The notes: generated by a model from the sequence alone, not told the origin. A stretch of 34,928 bases of DNA from Rhizomucor pusillus (GCA_900175165.2 FWWN02000311.1:1-34928); one strand, 5' to 3'. Shown: positions 1-11,373, numbered from the stretch's first letter. A program made the numbers and translations.

Positions 1-389
1 TTTTGATCAACGATGCGCCGGCAATGATTGTTACACAATCAAACCTGGAGGGAACATTCCCATGTGCAAAAATAGCACCTGCGAGCGAAATCAGGACATC
101 TTTTGCAGAAAATGCAGGTTTATATGAAATAATTGCTGGGAATAATAAAAGACACTGAAAACGACAATGGTGTTGGCATTTATTTGAAGAGGAGATAAAG
201 AAAAGGAAAGAGAAGAGAAGCAAGAATAAATAAGTGGAGGATGGAGTTTACAGAGTTGAGTTCGTTTGAGCCGCATATGGATGACGACAATTCACCTCCT
301 TTTCCTTTCTTGCGAGTGAGAACAGCGAACCTTTTTTTCTCTTTCTCCTCGTTTACTCTTTTCTCCCTTTTTCCCTCACGCGTTGCGCA
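1..389. other. Upstream region of the PH-domain gene, no gene seen
   Basis: No coding region could be supported in these first 389 bases. The stretch from about 309 to 380 is strongly pyrimidine-rich on the + strand (runs of T and CT) and sits directly before the ATG at 390, as is common in fungal core promoters and 5' leaders. An ATG at 241 opens a 66-codon frame that overlaps the true start; it would only matter if transcription begins before the pyrimidine tract, which cannot be judged here. Confidence 0.5.
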
Positions 390-2553
390 ATGCCTCATTA
401 CCAGGTACGGCAGCCTCCACCAGCACAGTCTACGTCCCTAGCACCAATAGACCGAGCACTTCTTAAGGATACCATGGAAGTACCAGTAGCAGCACCGGTA
501 TTTGAGGGGCATCTTTATCTGCGAACACAATCGAAACGATGGCAATGGCGCTTATTTCGCTTTGATGGAACCAGCTTCACCTGCCTTTCGACACGAAAAG
601 TCAAATTACCCCCTGACACACCTGTAACAGTTCCCAACCAGGATCTGGTTTGCAGTCAACTCAACGGCTCGCCCTCCATAAACACATCACTCACCTCGCC
701 GCTGCTGGCAACACCGAAAGATAAGTCGCTCCGGTTGACACATCGAAGTATGCCCAATTTAGCAGCAGCCGATGAGCCGCCGATGATGGCAAACTACTAT
801 CAATTGCCAAAGTGGACAGTGGATGTTTCCAATATTTCTGCTATCTCTGTCTTGAAACGATCCAAAAAAAGATCCCCCTTTTCTCCTTCAAAATCAAAAT
901 GCTTCTGCATACGAACATTGGACGGACAATGCTACATTATGAAGGCTGCAAATCACAAAGAGCTCGAGCGATGGCTCTTTGTCTTGACCAAAATGTGGAA
1001 ATTTGCTCAAACTATTCGTAAACAATTACTAAGTCAGCAATCCGCCTTAGTCCCTCAACAACAGCAACAACAGCAGCAGCGCACTACTATTCCACAGACG
1101 CAGCAGCATCGAATAGCGGATGACGAAGATGATGCCCCGGTCATGCGCAGTCTCGTTCCACCAGCACCTCCACGGCATGTCCAAAAAGCTCAGCCCGCTC
1201 CAATTTCTGTTACTCAGCACCCAACTCCACCAATTCCACCGCAACCACAACAACCAGCTTCTCCTTACGATACACTGTACAAACCGCCAACTTTGAATGC
1301 TGAGAAAACACAGTGGATCGACGAATGGCGGAGGTCCCTTGCGCAGCTGGCTGCATCCGGTGCCAATATCAATATGACTCCTCCACCTATAGAGTCTATA
1401 CCTGACGACGACAACGTAAGCAGTCTTAGTGGATTTACTAGTATCAGCGCACGCGAAAGACCTCCAAAGAAAGTGTCAAGTACAACAATGCCGCTGCGTA
1501 AACCGTCTAAAAGATCGCTGCGGTCATCGAGCACGAGACGAGGAGGCGGCAGCGGCGGCGGCGGTAGTGGCGGCGGCGCAAAATCCAACCTCATCGCTCC
1601 CGCGGATGCCTCCTCAACAGCTATTCTACCGACTCACGAATTGCCACTGGATGATCGACCTAGCTCTTCACTGAAAAAGAAACGTTCCGACGAAGTAAAG
1701 AATTGGATCTCCAGCAGTAGAGGAGGGGCAGGAGGTGCAACAACTGATCACGGACCAGAAGAAAATGATGCTGGATCTCCAGGTAAAAATACTTCATGTA
1801 GATCATAAATCGTTGACAATATCTGATGCATTGTTTCAAGATCGATGTAATTTGGAGTATTTCCAAGACGTGCAGACGGTCATGAACGACGATGAAATGG
1901 AAAGGACTAGATCTTTACAAGGAGCATCAGTGCGATATCACACGTCTGTCCGCGGTCGAAATATCCAGATTGTGGATTCCTCTAAAGCCTACGACAAAGC
2001 ATCCATACCTCAAAAATCAACCACGCAGCAACGCGCTTCCATGATTGTAGATGTCCACGCTGCTTCACCGTTACAGACCATTGTCCAATCACAACTCCGT
2101 TTACGAGATGAAGAGAAAATCGATGATGAAGATATGAGCCTAGCTGATCTACAAAAATCACTTCGACGTGTTAGCATGTACGACCGCCCGTTAGATAGTT
2201 TGCACAGCAGCAACCAGCATGTACGTACGCCTTCTGCATCGTCAATTCTCGACCGAGCAGCACCTATACCACCACCCCACCATACCCCGTCTCCGATCGT
2301 TGCCCCTGCGGTTCCTCCTGTACCCCTCAGAGGAGGCGGTGGAGGATTTCATACTGCCTATTTCGTACCGCCAATGATGGAATCTAAATCAGCAACCCAA
2401 CCGAAAAGGTCTCGACACAGCTTCGTGGGTTGGGGCGACAAAACGCCCAGACCACAGTCCTACTTTGAACAAATGAACATGTTTGCGACAAAGAGTAGTA
2501 GTACGCACCAACAAATCAGGCAACCACTTGTCGAGTCTCAACGATATATCTAA
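390..2553 (+). CDS. PH-domain protein with long disordered tail
   Basis: Two exons, 390-1782 and 1841-2553, joined over a 58-nt GT-AG intron. The frame shift between the two open frames equals the intron length modulo 3, and the protein is 701 aa. Residues about 38-208 read as a pleckstrin-homology domain (FEGHLYLRTQSKRWQWRLF at the first strands, ELERWLFVLTKMW in the C-terminal helix), with a Ser/Thr-rich insertion of about 75 residues in the middle. The rest is low complexity: eight Gln near 223-230, proline-rich stretches, Gly-rich GGGSGGGGSGGG, and many basic/Ser segments. PH domains generally bind phosphoinositides or proteins at membranes, so a membrane-associated scaffold is inferred. 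I do not recognise the orthologue. A second in-frame ATG at 474 is an alternative start that keeps the whole PH domain. Confidence 0.85.
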
Positions 2554-4231
2554 ACAGTCTTTTATATATATATTCTAATATTCCGTATCTATTTCTATTA
2601 TGTACTTTCAATTCTTCTCCTTACTCTCAATCCTTTTTTTGCCATCTTTCTTTGAACTGTCCGACCGCTATAAAATTACTGGCTCATGTGTAGTTGCCAG
2701 AGAAATCGTCAAAGTATTGGGCATTTCAGCATCTTCCGATTGAACTGTTACCCTTCCTATGCATTTCATATCCATCTCACAGGCATATTCATAGTTTACA
2801 ACTTGTATGATATATGATGGGAGAATTGCAGACAAGATACAAAGCATCCCTGCAGTTTCTAGTTGCTGTCGCAGGAAAGATACGAAGTCAACATCATAGA
2901 CATCTGAATATTCCAATTCACGTTTCTATACTTTACTAGAATGTAATTGCTTGGCCGGCCATCGTCGTTTGGTTTGCAATTAATCGTACTTGTGTACACG
3001 GGTATAATGCAACCTACATTGCTTACTATTGCTAGCTTCACATCCTAAACCAAACATCCATGCATTCGACACTGCAGTAGGCGCTAAGGCATGTATGTAG
3101 GCTACATCGTCTTAAGAAAATTTTTGCGTGAGACAAGTTCTTGTAAGACTTACATACACGGTAAAGAGCGTGTGAGTTGTACTAAAGTGCTTACAAACAA
3201 TAGCATCGAAATTGAAAGTTCTCGAGGAAGTTAGTTGTTAGCTGGGATTGGGTCCAAAGCGCAAGACTGCTTTTGGCGTCTTTACAGCGTGCTCCATGCT
3301 CCATGCAGCATCGCAGCCCTGTGTAACCTATCATTGTCCCTGAATGTATTAGTCACCCGTAGTGTTTAACTAGAGCATGAACAGCTTCCTCGAATGAAGT
3401 TCCATTTACATCATCCAATTTTACCACCTGCTGTCAAGTTTCCTTTCGACCATTAACGACAATCGAGAACTATTTCTTTGAAGAACGATAACCTTTCATA
3501 AAATCAGGTTGTAAACAATACATATAGCTGGTGATCTCCCGTAAACATAATGCTGTCATTTCTGCTGCGAAATGCTTTATATTATCCTTAATAAACAATG
3601 GTTGGGGTCTTTCAGCTAGGGATCTCGATTGAGCTTCAGCGTACAAATATCATAGTCTCAGTGATAAGGGCGACGTTAAAGCAAGAAAGCTCCGATTGCT
3701 AAGCTATAGTACATTCACTTTTTTCGCAGCAAGCTTCCTTTAATTACTAACAAGTTGGATTATGAGTCATTAACGCGCAAGTATTGATATTGAAATGAAA
3801 AGGGCACACGTCGGTCCAATCAACCTTTATTTGACCACTCCTTGCTTGGGTCGTATCGCCTAGTAACATGATCGACACGCTATATATTACTCTCCGCGCA
3901 TTGAGCCACAACTAGCTGCAGAAGTGAAGATCATCCCATTAGAAATGTTACAGAAACTTCCAGGTCCCACTATTGGAGATATAATCATTTTTTGTTGTTC
4001 TGATGCAATGACTATTAATGGATACCTACGAAGATAATAGGAAACATAACTGAGAAACATGAAAGACTGGGCGGACAGGATGAGCAGGTAAAAGTATTGA
4101 TACGATCATCTCAGCTCCAAAAAAGCATCGGGAGAACCTGCCGTCCCATTTACGGCAATGCAAACCTTCGGTTCCGCCGGGTCTCTCGTTTCTCCCCGCT
4201 TGGACCGTCGGATATCCTGCAAAGCCCACTC
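2554..4231. other. Gene-poor interval of 1.68 kb
   Basis: Between the PH-domain gene and RGP1 no intact gene could be assembled. AT-rich sequence follows the stop codon (TATATATATA near 2562-2572), consistent with a 3' end. The only protein-like stretch is the arrestin-like relic listed separately on the minus strand at 2668-3044. Short coding-like pieces on the minus strand near 3390-3590 could not be joined in phase. Confidence 0.4.
2668..3044 (-). pseudogene. Arrestin-like C-terminal domain fragment, frameshifted
   Basis: On the minus strand, an open frame entered at a plausible splice acceptor (TTTAG before 3044) reads into SNYILVKYRNV. The reading then continues only after a change of frame near 2925-2935, giving DFVSFLRQQLETAG, AILPSYIIQVVNYEY and SEDAEMPNTLTISL to a stop at 2668. 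The order of features (beta-strand segments, an LPSYII-V-Y-Y block, a final PNTLTI strand) resembles the C-terminal half of alpha-arrestin domains. No N-terminal half could be joined to it. The shift could be a decayed gene, a very short intron of about 33 nt, or a sequencing error. The family call is my inference from pattern and not a database match. Confidence 0.3.
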
Positions 4232-6743
4232 ATGAGCGTCCTTGGTAAGCCGATCCCGTAGCAGACAATGAATCAGGAATCTGACTGCATTTGCTCGCAG
4301 TGACGACCACGTTCTCACAGGGAGCGGTTTTTTACGCTGGAGAAACCGTTTCCTGCACGATCGCCTTTACGAACCCTCTGCCAACGCCGCCTAAACCGCC
4401 GAGTGCCTCGTCGTCCACTTCTTCATCGTATAGTCGACGTTCCAGTGCGCGTTTCAGCCAGCCTCCGCAGCTCCATCCCAAACACAATTCCAATCACAGC
4501 CGTTCTCCTTCGCTATCGTCATTCTCAGAACTGGCCGTGTCGCCGCCAAAGAAGAGCGCGTTGCGCCAAGAGAACTCAAAGTCAGCAACTGCAACCTTAA
4601 CCTCACTCGCATCTTCCACATTTTCCTTTTTCACAGGTCAAAGAGATGAAGAGGAAGAAGAAGCAGGTAACTCGATGTTTGCATTTCATTCACCCTGCAT
4701 TTACTGATAATGAAATGCAAAGTGACGACAGAAAAGCCGGTGACAAGGGAGGATAGGATGAGAGATACACTACCGTCTCAGGAGAACGGGAATCCGATTT
4801 CAATCGAATTGGAGGATGTGGAAACGCCGCGATCTAGCATGGATTTGGGACATTTAAGTCGACGAAGCTCTATGGATTCCCTCGCATCATCAGTGCACCC
4901 GTTCCAAAATCGGCAGTCGCAGTTGACAGGGCCCAGATTATCACAGATCCTGCTACGGTCTTCTTCTTCGCCAGCTTTGGCCAAAAAGCCGGAGCATTTG
5001 CTGTGGGGTTTTGCACAGGTCGTTGGTAACTTCATTGTGGATCCAACCTTGATCAACAACAACGAATTTGCACCTTTGAAACGACGCACAATGTACAGAC
5101 CCCACGGCGCCGGAATAGGTGGTGGAGGTGGATTGATGATGGGCAAACCGGATGCTCAATCTAAGATTGGTACGAGTGTACATATGTTCTCAAAGGTTTT
5201 ACGCAATTTAAACGAGCATGTCGGATGTAGATACCCGTACTACGCCCGTGATATCAACACCGCCATCCATTTTGTTCGTGGACCTCGATCTAGCCCCTGG
5301 AGAAACAAAGAAATGTAAGTCGTCAACAGAGATCCCTTGCGATAGAGACTGTAGTAGATTGATCTACAGAGCTATTAGTTTCGTACAAACTGAAACTTCC
5401 AAACGACATTCCTCCATCGCATCGAGGAAAAGCAATTCGCTTCAATTACTCACTCGTTGTTGGCACGCAGAGAGCAGCATCAAATTCATCCTCGCCAGCA
5501 ACAGGTCAAGGCCACATTGTGCAAGTGCCATTCAGAGTACTAAATCACGTCGCCGGTGTGTGTGGAACGTCGTATACAAACCAGAAAATTTCATGCTTAA
5601 CATAATATCATACAGAGGATGGATCAAGACCGATATATGATTTGATGAACCCTGTTGTACTTTACAAGGACGAGGCTATCGTGGAGGCATTTTCCGAGGA
5701 GGATTTTAAACGACCTAGGGCTCAATCAAGGCGGATGTCTAGCGTCGCAGGTGAATACTTGTTTAACCGTATCATGAATCCAAAAATTTACTGACTATGT
5801 CAACAGCTGCCGAGAAAGCACGAGTCGAGTTTATTAATTACATCGATGAGCTTTTAGAACATAGTACCGAGAACTCCCGACACGAGATTACTCGGAGAGA
5901 GAGCGATGCTTACGATGAAGCAACGACGGAAGATAGTGATGAGGAATTTGGATTGGCAGAAAAGCGGATAAGCGGCAGAGCATGCGCGCGAATTGTATCA
6001 CGGATCACGAATACTAGCCGAAAAGGTTCGAATCATACTTGCATGAGCAAAAATTCAAATAAGAATACTTACATTTCCTTTCAGCCATGTTTGACATTTG
6101 CAAGAATAATCAAAGAGTTGCTCATTTAAATCTTACAAAAACGGCGTATCGATTGGGCGAAGCAGTGATGGGCGTACTGGATTTCGAGCATGCTATTATA
6201 CCCACATACGAAGTAAGAAAGTGCATTCTTTGATTTGGAAACAGCTATGCTAATTTACCATTGCAAAGGTATCAATATTATTAGAGAGTAGTGAAATTAT
6301 CGAGCCTGACATAGCATTGCGACAACCTGCGCAGATAGCGAGGATATCTCGAAAATGCTACGCTGAACACCACTCGTTTTGCCTTTCCCATCGACGCCTT
6401 GCCTTTTCACTGCCAATCCCTGCCATAGCCTCACCAGAATTCCAAACCACAGGAGGTAAAGTCGAAAATACATTTGAAAGGAACGGTCCGCTGATGCCAA
6501 TATATAGTCAAACTGCAATACTATCTGAAATTCGAATTTATCGTCGCACAGAAAAAGCAGGATGATACCTTTCCCAATGCCTTTATTCCAATCAATGTAG
6601 ATGAACGACACAAACATTATCAAGGCACACAAGATGTGGATGTCAGCACTTTTGATTGCCAAATCCCCATCCGAGTGTACGGTGCCCCGGGAGGAACCGA
6701 TCGTGCGGTGTACGGACGACCGTTCACATTCATTGTACAATAA
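4232..6743 (+). CDS. RGP1: Rgp1, subunit of the Ric1-Rgp1 Rab6/Ypt6 exchange factor
   Basis: Ten exons: 4232-4244, 4301-4666, 4723-5169, 5231-5314, 5379-5555, 5616-5750, 5807-6025, 6085-6212, 6269-6455, 6508-6743. All nine introns are GT-AG of 52-64 nt, phases agree throughout, and the protein is 663 aa. The first coding exon is only 13 nt. Rgp1 blocks are clear: FYAGETVSCTIAFTNPL at the N-terminus, STPPSILFVDLDLAPGE in the middle, LGEAVMGVLDF, and a C-terminal arrestin-like strand set ending GRPFTFIVQ. Rgp1 has an arrestin-like fold and acts with Ric1 at the Golgi to activate Ypt6/Rab6 (family knowledge). It is longer than human RGP1 (about 390 aa) because of a Ser-rich insertion of roughly 200 residues after the first domain segment. 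The donor at 6026 (GTTCGA) is weak, but the join is required by the protein. The gene converges on ALG13, 163 bp away. Confidence 0.9.
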
Positions 6744-6906
6744 TTGTATACAGTCCAGAATATACATTGCCGCAATCTTTGCTTGCTTGCTTGCTTGTTA
6801 CTGTTATTTGTTTCTACTCACTGTGTGATTTGTTGAAGGATCCGTAAGGAAAAGGGCAATGCCGTACATACTTTGAATTCAACGCTTTGCAAAAGTGTAT
6901 CGTTAT

Positions 6907-7520
6907 TTACGAATATCCCATGTGAGAATCAATGACTTGTGCAAAGGCTGTCAAGTTTGGTTCTGGAAATTCGCGCTTGGAAAACTGTCGCACTTGCTGC
7001 ACAGCTTCCACGAGTTCGCTATAGCGTGGCAGGTGTTACTAAAGGATTTTCAAGGTTTTTGAAGAGACGATTTACCTCGGTCGCGTAGCGACACAGTATC
7101 GTCCCTTCATCAAGGCATTTGCAAGCTCTTGCTGGTGGTTATCCATCAATGTAGGGTTGCTGACCACGATAACTGACCGCTGCTTTGTCTTTGGTAACCT
7201 CAGTGCCTGCAAAATCGAGCCCGCGCCTACATCGACGTAAGGATAAACGACTGAAAAAAGCAATGGATATTGACAGTACCAGCGTGACATATGATAAGAT
7301 CTGCATTTTCCATATCCACAGTTATGTCTGGTTTGTACTTGTAGCCCTCGACCTTGACAGCAGGCACGCGATCTGGGGCGAAAGCTGATTCTGATTCACC
7401 ATACTGGACCAAGACTGACGAATACCCAAGTTCCTTCACAGTCTTTAGGAATTTCTCACAGGACACTTGATGAATGAGTTCATTGAAACCGGTCGACCCT
7501 ACGGTGACAAAGACGTTCAT
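6907..7520 (-). CDS. ALG13: ALG13, catalytic subunit of UDP-GlcNAc transferase
   Basis: Three exons on the minus strand, 7520-7280, 7226-7076 and 7018-6907, with GT-AG introns of 53 and 57 nt; 167 aa. The ATG at 7520 gives MNVFVTVGSTGFNELI, the usual Alg13 N-terminus; an in-frame upstream codon at 7541 is TTG and was not used. Conserved blocks are ADLIICHAGAGSILQAL across intron 1 and NPTLMDNHQQELANAL, the GT-B C-terminal half that binds UDP-GlcNAc. With membrane-bound Alg14 it adds the second GlcNAc to dolichol-linked GlcNAc at the cytosolic face of the ER, an early step of N-glycosylation. The length fits stand-alone fungal Alg13, without the extra deubiquitinase region of long animal forms. 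Confidence 0.94.
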
Positions 7521-7638
7521 CTTGGCACAACGGCTCCACAAGCTCAGACTTAATTAGGAAACTAGGAGCACTTTATCTACCTGGTTCTACAATGCAAATA
7601 CAGACAGACATGGAAAAGCAAGTAAAATATTTGTATTA

Positions 7639-7914
7639 TTACATCCAAATGTAACAAAAAGAGGAGACGGACAAGCCATCTCCAAGGAACTTTGGTTGTA
7701 TTGTTACCAATAAACTCCATGTAACGAGAGATTCAAACTGTTTTAAATTTACATAGTTGCTAGGATATACAACTTGCCGATTTCGCCGCGCGCGATATGT
7801 CAATAGCTGTTTGCCAACGCGTCTGGTATTGACAACCTCCAGTCTGTCGTATCTTTGTGTTAGGCCGAAAACTGCGAATCCAAAGAGGGGTGCAACGACG
7901 GGAGTAGAGCGCAT
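7639..7914 (-). CDS. Small hypothetical protein with hydrophobic N-terminus
   Basis: An ATG-initiated frame of 91 codons on the minus strand, upstream of and in the same direction as ALG13. The product begins MRSTPVVAPLFGFAVFGL, a short hydrophobic segment that could be a membrane anchor or mitochondrial signal, followed by a basic stretch with TRRVGKQ and YRARRNRQ. A TATATAA sequence (minus strand, 7977-7971) lies 57 nt before the ATG, a spacing at which transcripts would begin after a competing ATG at 7957 and before this one. The C-terminal third is less protein-like, so the true gene may have an intron near 7770 and a different end. I do not recognise a family. Confidence 0.3.
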   Translation of the reverse strand: MRSTPVVAPLFGFAVFGLTQRYDRLEVVNTRRVGKQLLTYRARRNRQVVYPSNYVNLKQFESLVTWSLLVTIQPKFLGDGLSVSSFCYIWM

Positions 7915-7970
7915 CTTGTATTCTTGAAAAACCGGGTGGTGGGATTTGCAAGGTCATGGTACCAACCCGT

Positions 7971-7977
7971 TTATATA
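7971..7977 (-). promoter_or_regulatory. TATA-like element
   Basis: TATATAA on the minus strand, 57 nt upstream of the ATG at 7914. It supports transcription towards the small ORF and, beyond it, ALG13. No functional evidence beyond sequence and spacing. Confidence 0.3.
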
Positions 7978-8709
7978 TTCTTTTTTTTTCGGCTCTTTTT
8001 TTGAAATATAAAACAGGCTTTCTGGATAGCGTAGCTTTGGAATTAGTGCAAGGGATGCTGGTATTATGCAAAAACTTGCCTTCCTTCTTGTTTGATCTCT
8101 TGTTTTCCATGCTCTGTTCTACACTGCATGTGGATTCTGTATCAGAATTATGATTGTAAAGCTGTGTGAATATGCATGTAGCCAAAGTGCAAGGCGCCAC
8201 GACACCAATGCTTGATTTATTGAGCATTGCAGCTCAAAGAATCAAGAACACAATTGCAAAAATGCTCCAGACAACGCAGGCTGATAAGTTATGGATTCGA
8301 TGTAGACTTATATCGGACCATCCGGTTTGTCTGTTCAAAGCTCCACAGGACTTTGGGATGGTGCTGTAGTCCCGTCATGATTAAGCTCTGAGTCATGCAT
8401 ACATACTACGTACGTGCTTTCTTGCTTTACTCCTCATTTGATGCTTGAGAACAATTTTTTCCTGTTGCAGTTTTTCCTGCGGCTGCTTTGCAATACTCAT
8501 ATACTATGAAAGTCAATAAACGGCTCGTACAAACTCTTATAATGTTAGCTGGGCTGCAATCACTGTTACAGGAACTATGCCATTGCAACGGCGATGATAT
8601 GCCTTAATGCCTTCGGCTTTAAAGTCATCTAATTCAATATTATGGTGTTTAACTAACTAGATAATATGCCCTCATTATCCTTTCTTCTCACCATTTGTTG
8701 CAGTGATAT

Positions 8710-9079
8710 ATGTATATTAAGAGGAAACGAATGCCATCAGTGAGGTATCATGGCCATAGACATTTCACTATTCTGGAGGGATATGGCGGCAGAATAAGCT
8801 GTACACTCTACTTTGAGTGCTATTTTGGAGATTTCACGACTCAAGTAGATGGACAATCTTTGAATACCTTTGGTGGTGTAAGTGCATCTTCTCCAAACGA
8901 CGACCCTGTGTCTATTCCAAATGTCCTCCTGGATTGATGGAGTTCGAGTTCCAGGAAAAGCGATGTTCACACTCAATAGTTACTTTGAAATAATAGAACT
9001 GATCTATGTATTTGAAGAAAAAGGGCCAAATTGCTGGATCGAGCTTTCCATGTTACCATGGATTCCTCCCGTGCGATAG
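8710..9079 (+). pseudogene. Possible arrestin-like N-domain relic
   Basis: After a good splice-acceptor-like sequence (TTGTTGCAG ending at 8703) one frame reads HFTILEGYGGRISCTLYFEC, which looks like the first strands of an arrestin N-domain. A donor-like GTAAGT follows near 8878, and another frame at 8990-9077 reads IYVFEEKGPNCWIELSMLP before a stop. I could not join the two pieces in phase and there is no start codon in place. It may be a relic of the same family as the fragment at 2668-3044, but the match is a pattern impression only. Confidence 0.18.
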
Positions 9080-9318
9080 TGTTCGAAATGTTGCACTGTA
9101 CATACATATCTTTCTACCCACTCGTCTTTAATAGCAAGTTTGCTAGGAGCACTGAGAAAACCAAAGTTTTCTTAAGAGATCAAGCCAACTTCTACTGATA
9201 TTTCGAGTTGGGTTTACCTCGGCATGTATTCAGCTGCCTTGCAACGAGGCGGAGGGTCAAGCCGGCCCATCATTATATTCACTCCTTCTCCTACGGGCCT
9301 CTCTCTACCCCTCCGCAC

Positions 9319-10712
9319 ATGAGCACAACGACAACTCAAGTCTCTGTCTCGTCCGACAACAAAAGTGACCTCACGCGTAAAGGGACTGCGAAGGGTCAAT
9401 TCTCGAGCACAATGACTCCTTCAAGTCGGCAAGACGTACTTGCTCTGAAGCAGCAACTTGCGGATGCTCTGGGAGAGAATGGACCTCTTTACTGGGATGC
9501 ACTCAAAGATTTTGTCGCAGGGAAGCTCAACAGAAGCGAGTTTAACTATTACGCGAACCTTTATTTGACTCAAGAGCACGGTAAGCCGTGGGTTGGGGCC
9601 CGATTTAGGGCAACCAGAGTGTACTGATCGCAGTGAACTGTTTAGCGCACCTACACAATGCATTCATTCTAAGCACGGTACACAATGCACAAACTGCAAC
9701 GCCACCGCCGTCAAAGCATCGATCTGTTGGCTGGGCCAAGCGAAAACGAGGCAAGGACGGAGGGCTGGCAGGCAGCGATCAGGATCGCGATCCGGCGAAA
9801 CGAAAGCTTAAGCTTGATGTAATGTCACTCAGCAAAGCCGACCGAGACATGATACGAGCATCAGTCAAAGCAGCAGGAGATAAAGCAAGACTACAACCGT
9901 ATATTGAAAAGCTGGTTGAGCCCCGGATTAACCGTGTACCGCCTTTACCATTACCCGCTGAACAATTACCACCTAGTAAGTCCCATTGTCGGAAGGGAGA
10001 TCGATTAGCATTAACACGCATTATCTCTGCTTTAGCATTTAATAATGATTACGCGAGAGGCCTACTGGCTCCTATTTGTACAGATTTAAAGGAATTACCT
10101 GGTCCTGAGACTTTACACGCACGGATGACGAGTATTGCGCTGGAACACGGGCTGTTAGGCATAGGAGACGATGTCGTTCATGCGATGCTGCTGGCAACAG
10201 AGGCAAGTTACCGATTTGAAAAAGAGTATAATATAGAATGTAAAATCTAAGACTTGAAACTATAGAGCTATCTGAAATCAGCGATCGCAAATGCAGTGTG
10301 TAAGCGACGTGTCAATCGGTCTATTGGATTGAAAATGGAAATGGATACGTCAGAGTCTCGGGCAGCAGCAGCCAAACAGATATCCGATAACAACAAATCA
10401 GCATCAAAAAATAATGCAAAGCAGCAGCCATCATCATCATCTACCACTTCTCGCCCCTCATCACCCTCCCCTGACTTGGAGAGCAGCTCCAGCACCGACG
10501 AAGAATCATCCTCCCTTTCAACTTCCTCTACCTCCGCCGCCAACTCCATCGCCCTGCGAGATCTTCAATTTTCACTTAGCATGTCCCCCTACGTCCTTGT
10601 AGAACGGCCCATGAATGCCGAAAGATTATTAGCGATACTGACAGATAGCGAGGACGAGGAAACCGATGATTATTTAGGAGATTCAGGCTCTGAAGATGGT
10701 TTTGATCTCTGA
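9319..10712 (+). CDS. HFI1: SAGA coactivator subunit Hfi1/Ada1
   Basis: Four exons, 9319-9580, 9634-9975, 10036-10202 and 10266-10712; 405 aa. The first two introns are GT-AG (53 and 60 nt); the third (10203-10265) is GC-AG with donor GCAAGT, and it restores LLATE|SYLKSAIANAV. The N-terminal ALKQQLADALGENGPLYWDAL and LNRSEFNYYANLYLTQEH, the TLHARMTSIALEHGL block and the helix after the GC-AG intron match the Ada1/TADA1 layout, including its histone-fold-like region. In yeast and human this subunit pairs with Taf12 and is needed for SAGA integrity; it acts in the nucleus. The C-terminus is rich in Ser and acidic residues (DSEDEETDDYLGD). The roadblock gene begins 75 bp downstream on the same strand. 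Confidence 0.87.
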
Positions 10713-10787
10713 AAAGAATAAAGTATTATGTATGTTCCACCGGAGTTCAAGTCCTGCGCGCTTGCATCTTCTCTACCTTTTGGGAGA

Positions 10788-11314
10788 ATGGTATCAGTGA
10801 GGTTCACGAAACATGATCAAAATGACTCTACCCCTCTCACCTGAAGAAAAACTCTCTTCTCCAACAGACTGCAGAGATAGACGAAACCTTGAAACGATTG
10901 TCTTCACGCAAAGGCGTCAAAGCAGTTGTCATTCTCAACAGCGAAGGCCAGGCCATCCGCTCCACCATGAATGAGGAACTGACGAAGCAATACGGCCAGC
11001 TGATCTCGGCTCTTGTCACCCAGGCTAGAACGACAGTATCCACGCTGGACGACCAAGTGAGTTCTTGAGTACATGCATTTATAATATGATTTCGAGTAAC
11101 TCGACTGACTGCTGCGCGTCTTTTCGAGCAGAACGATCTAACATTTTTGCGTGTGCGAACAAAGAAACACGAGATTATGATCGCTCCCGGCAAGTTTATA
11201 CATGATGCTATCCGCATACGATTCGAGGAATAACCTCCTTTTTTTCCCATTTACATAGATCGCGAATACCTCCTCATTGTTGTACAGAACCCGGCAGAAA
11301 GCATGCCCCAATAA
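10788..11314 (+). CDS. DYNLRB1: Dynein light chain roadblock/LC7
   Basis: Four exons, 10788-10790, 10868-11056, 11132-11189 and 11259-11314; 101 aa, the usual roadblock size. Exon 1 carries only the ATG if the donor is GTATCA at 10791; a second donor, GTGAGG at 10797, is also in phase and would add two residues. Intron 3 (11190-11258) is GC-AG with donor GCAAGT and is required to read [17 protein letters not shown]. Blocks [30 protein letters not shown] and [19 protein letters not shown] are near-diagnostic for LC7. Roadblock homodimers bind the dynein intermediate chain and help load cargo. The gene converges on the TFIIIA gene with 59 bp between the stop codons. Confidence 0.95.
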
Positions 11315-11373
11315 GAATACCTCACCCTCTTGCCCCATATCTGCATAATATATCTTGTTCAAGAGATCTACAA

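Larger units (their letters stand above)
7521..9318. other. Gene-poor interval between ALG13 and HFI1
   Basis: ALG13 (minus) and HFI1 (plus) start at the two ends of this 1.8-kb gap, so both promoters lie inside it. The interval also holds a small minus-strand ORF (7639-7914) with a TATA element and a possible arrestin-like relic (8710-9079), both listed separately. I found no other supportable gene, tRNA or repeat. Confidence 0.4.

Noticed and set aside
3390..3590. Minus-strand coding-like pieces (for example KLDDVNGTSFEEAVHALVKH)
   Set aside because: No start codon, and neighbouring pieces could not be joined in phase by any GT-AG or GC-AG intron; too short to separate from chance.
6021..6035. 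tRNA B-box-like GGTTCGAATC
   Set aside because: It lies at an exon-intron border of RGP1 and has no A box or acceptor stem in the correct place.
10203..10250. Unspliced extension of HFI1 exon 3 to a stop at 10250
   Set aside because: It would end the protein inside a conserved helix; removing the GC-AG intron restores that helix and a further 148 residues.
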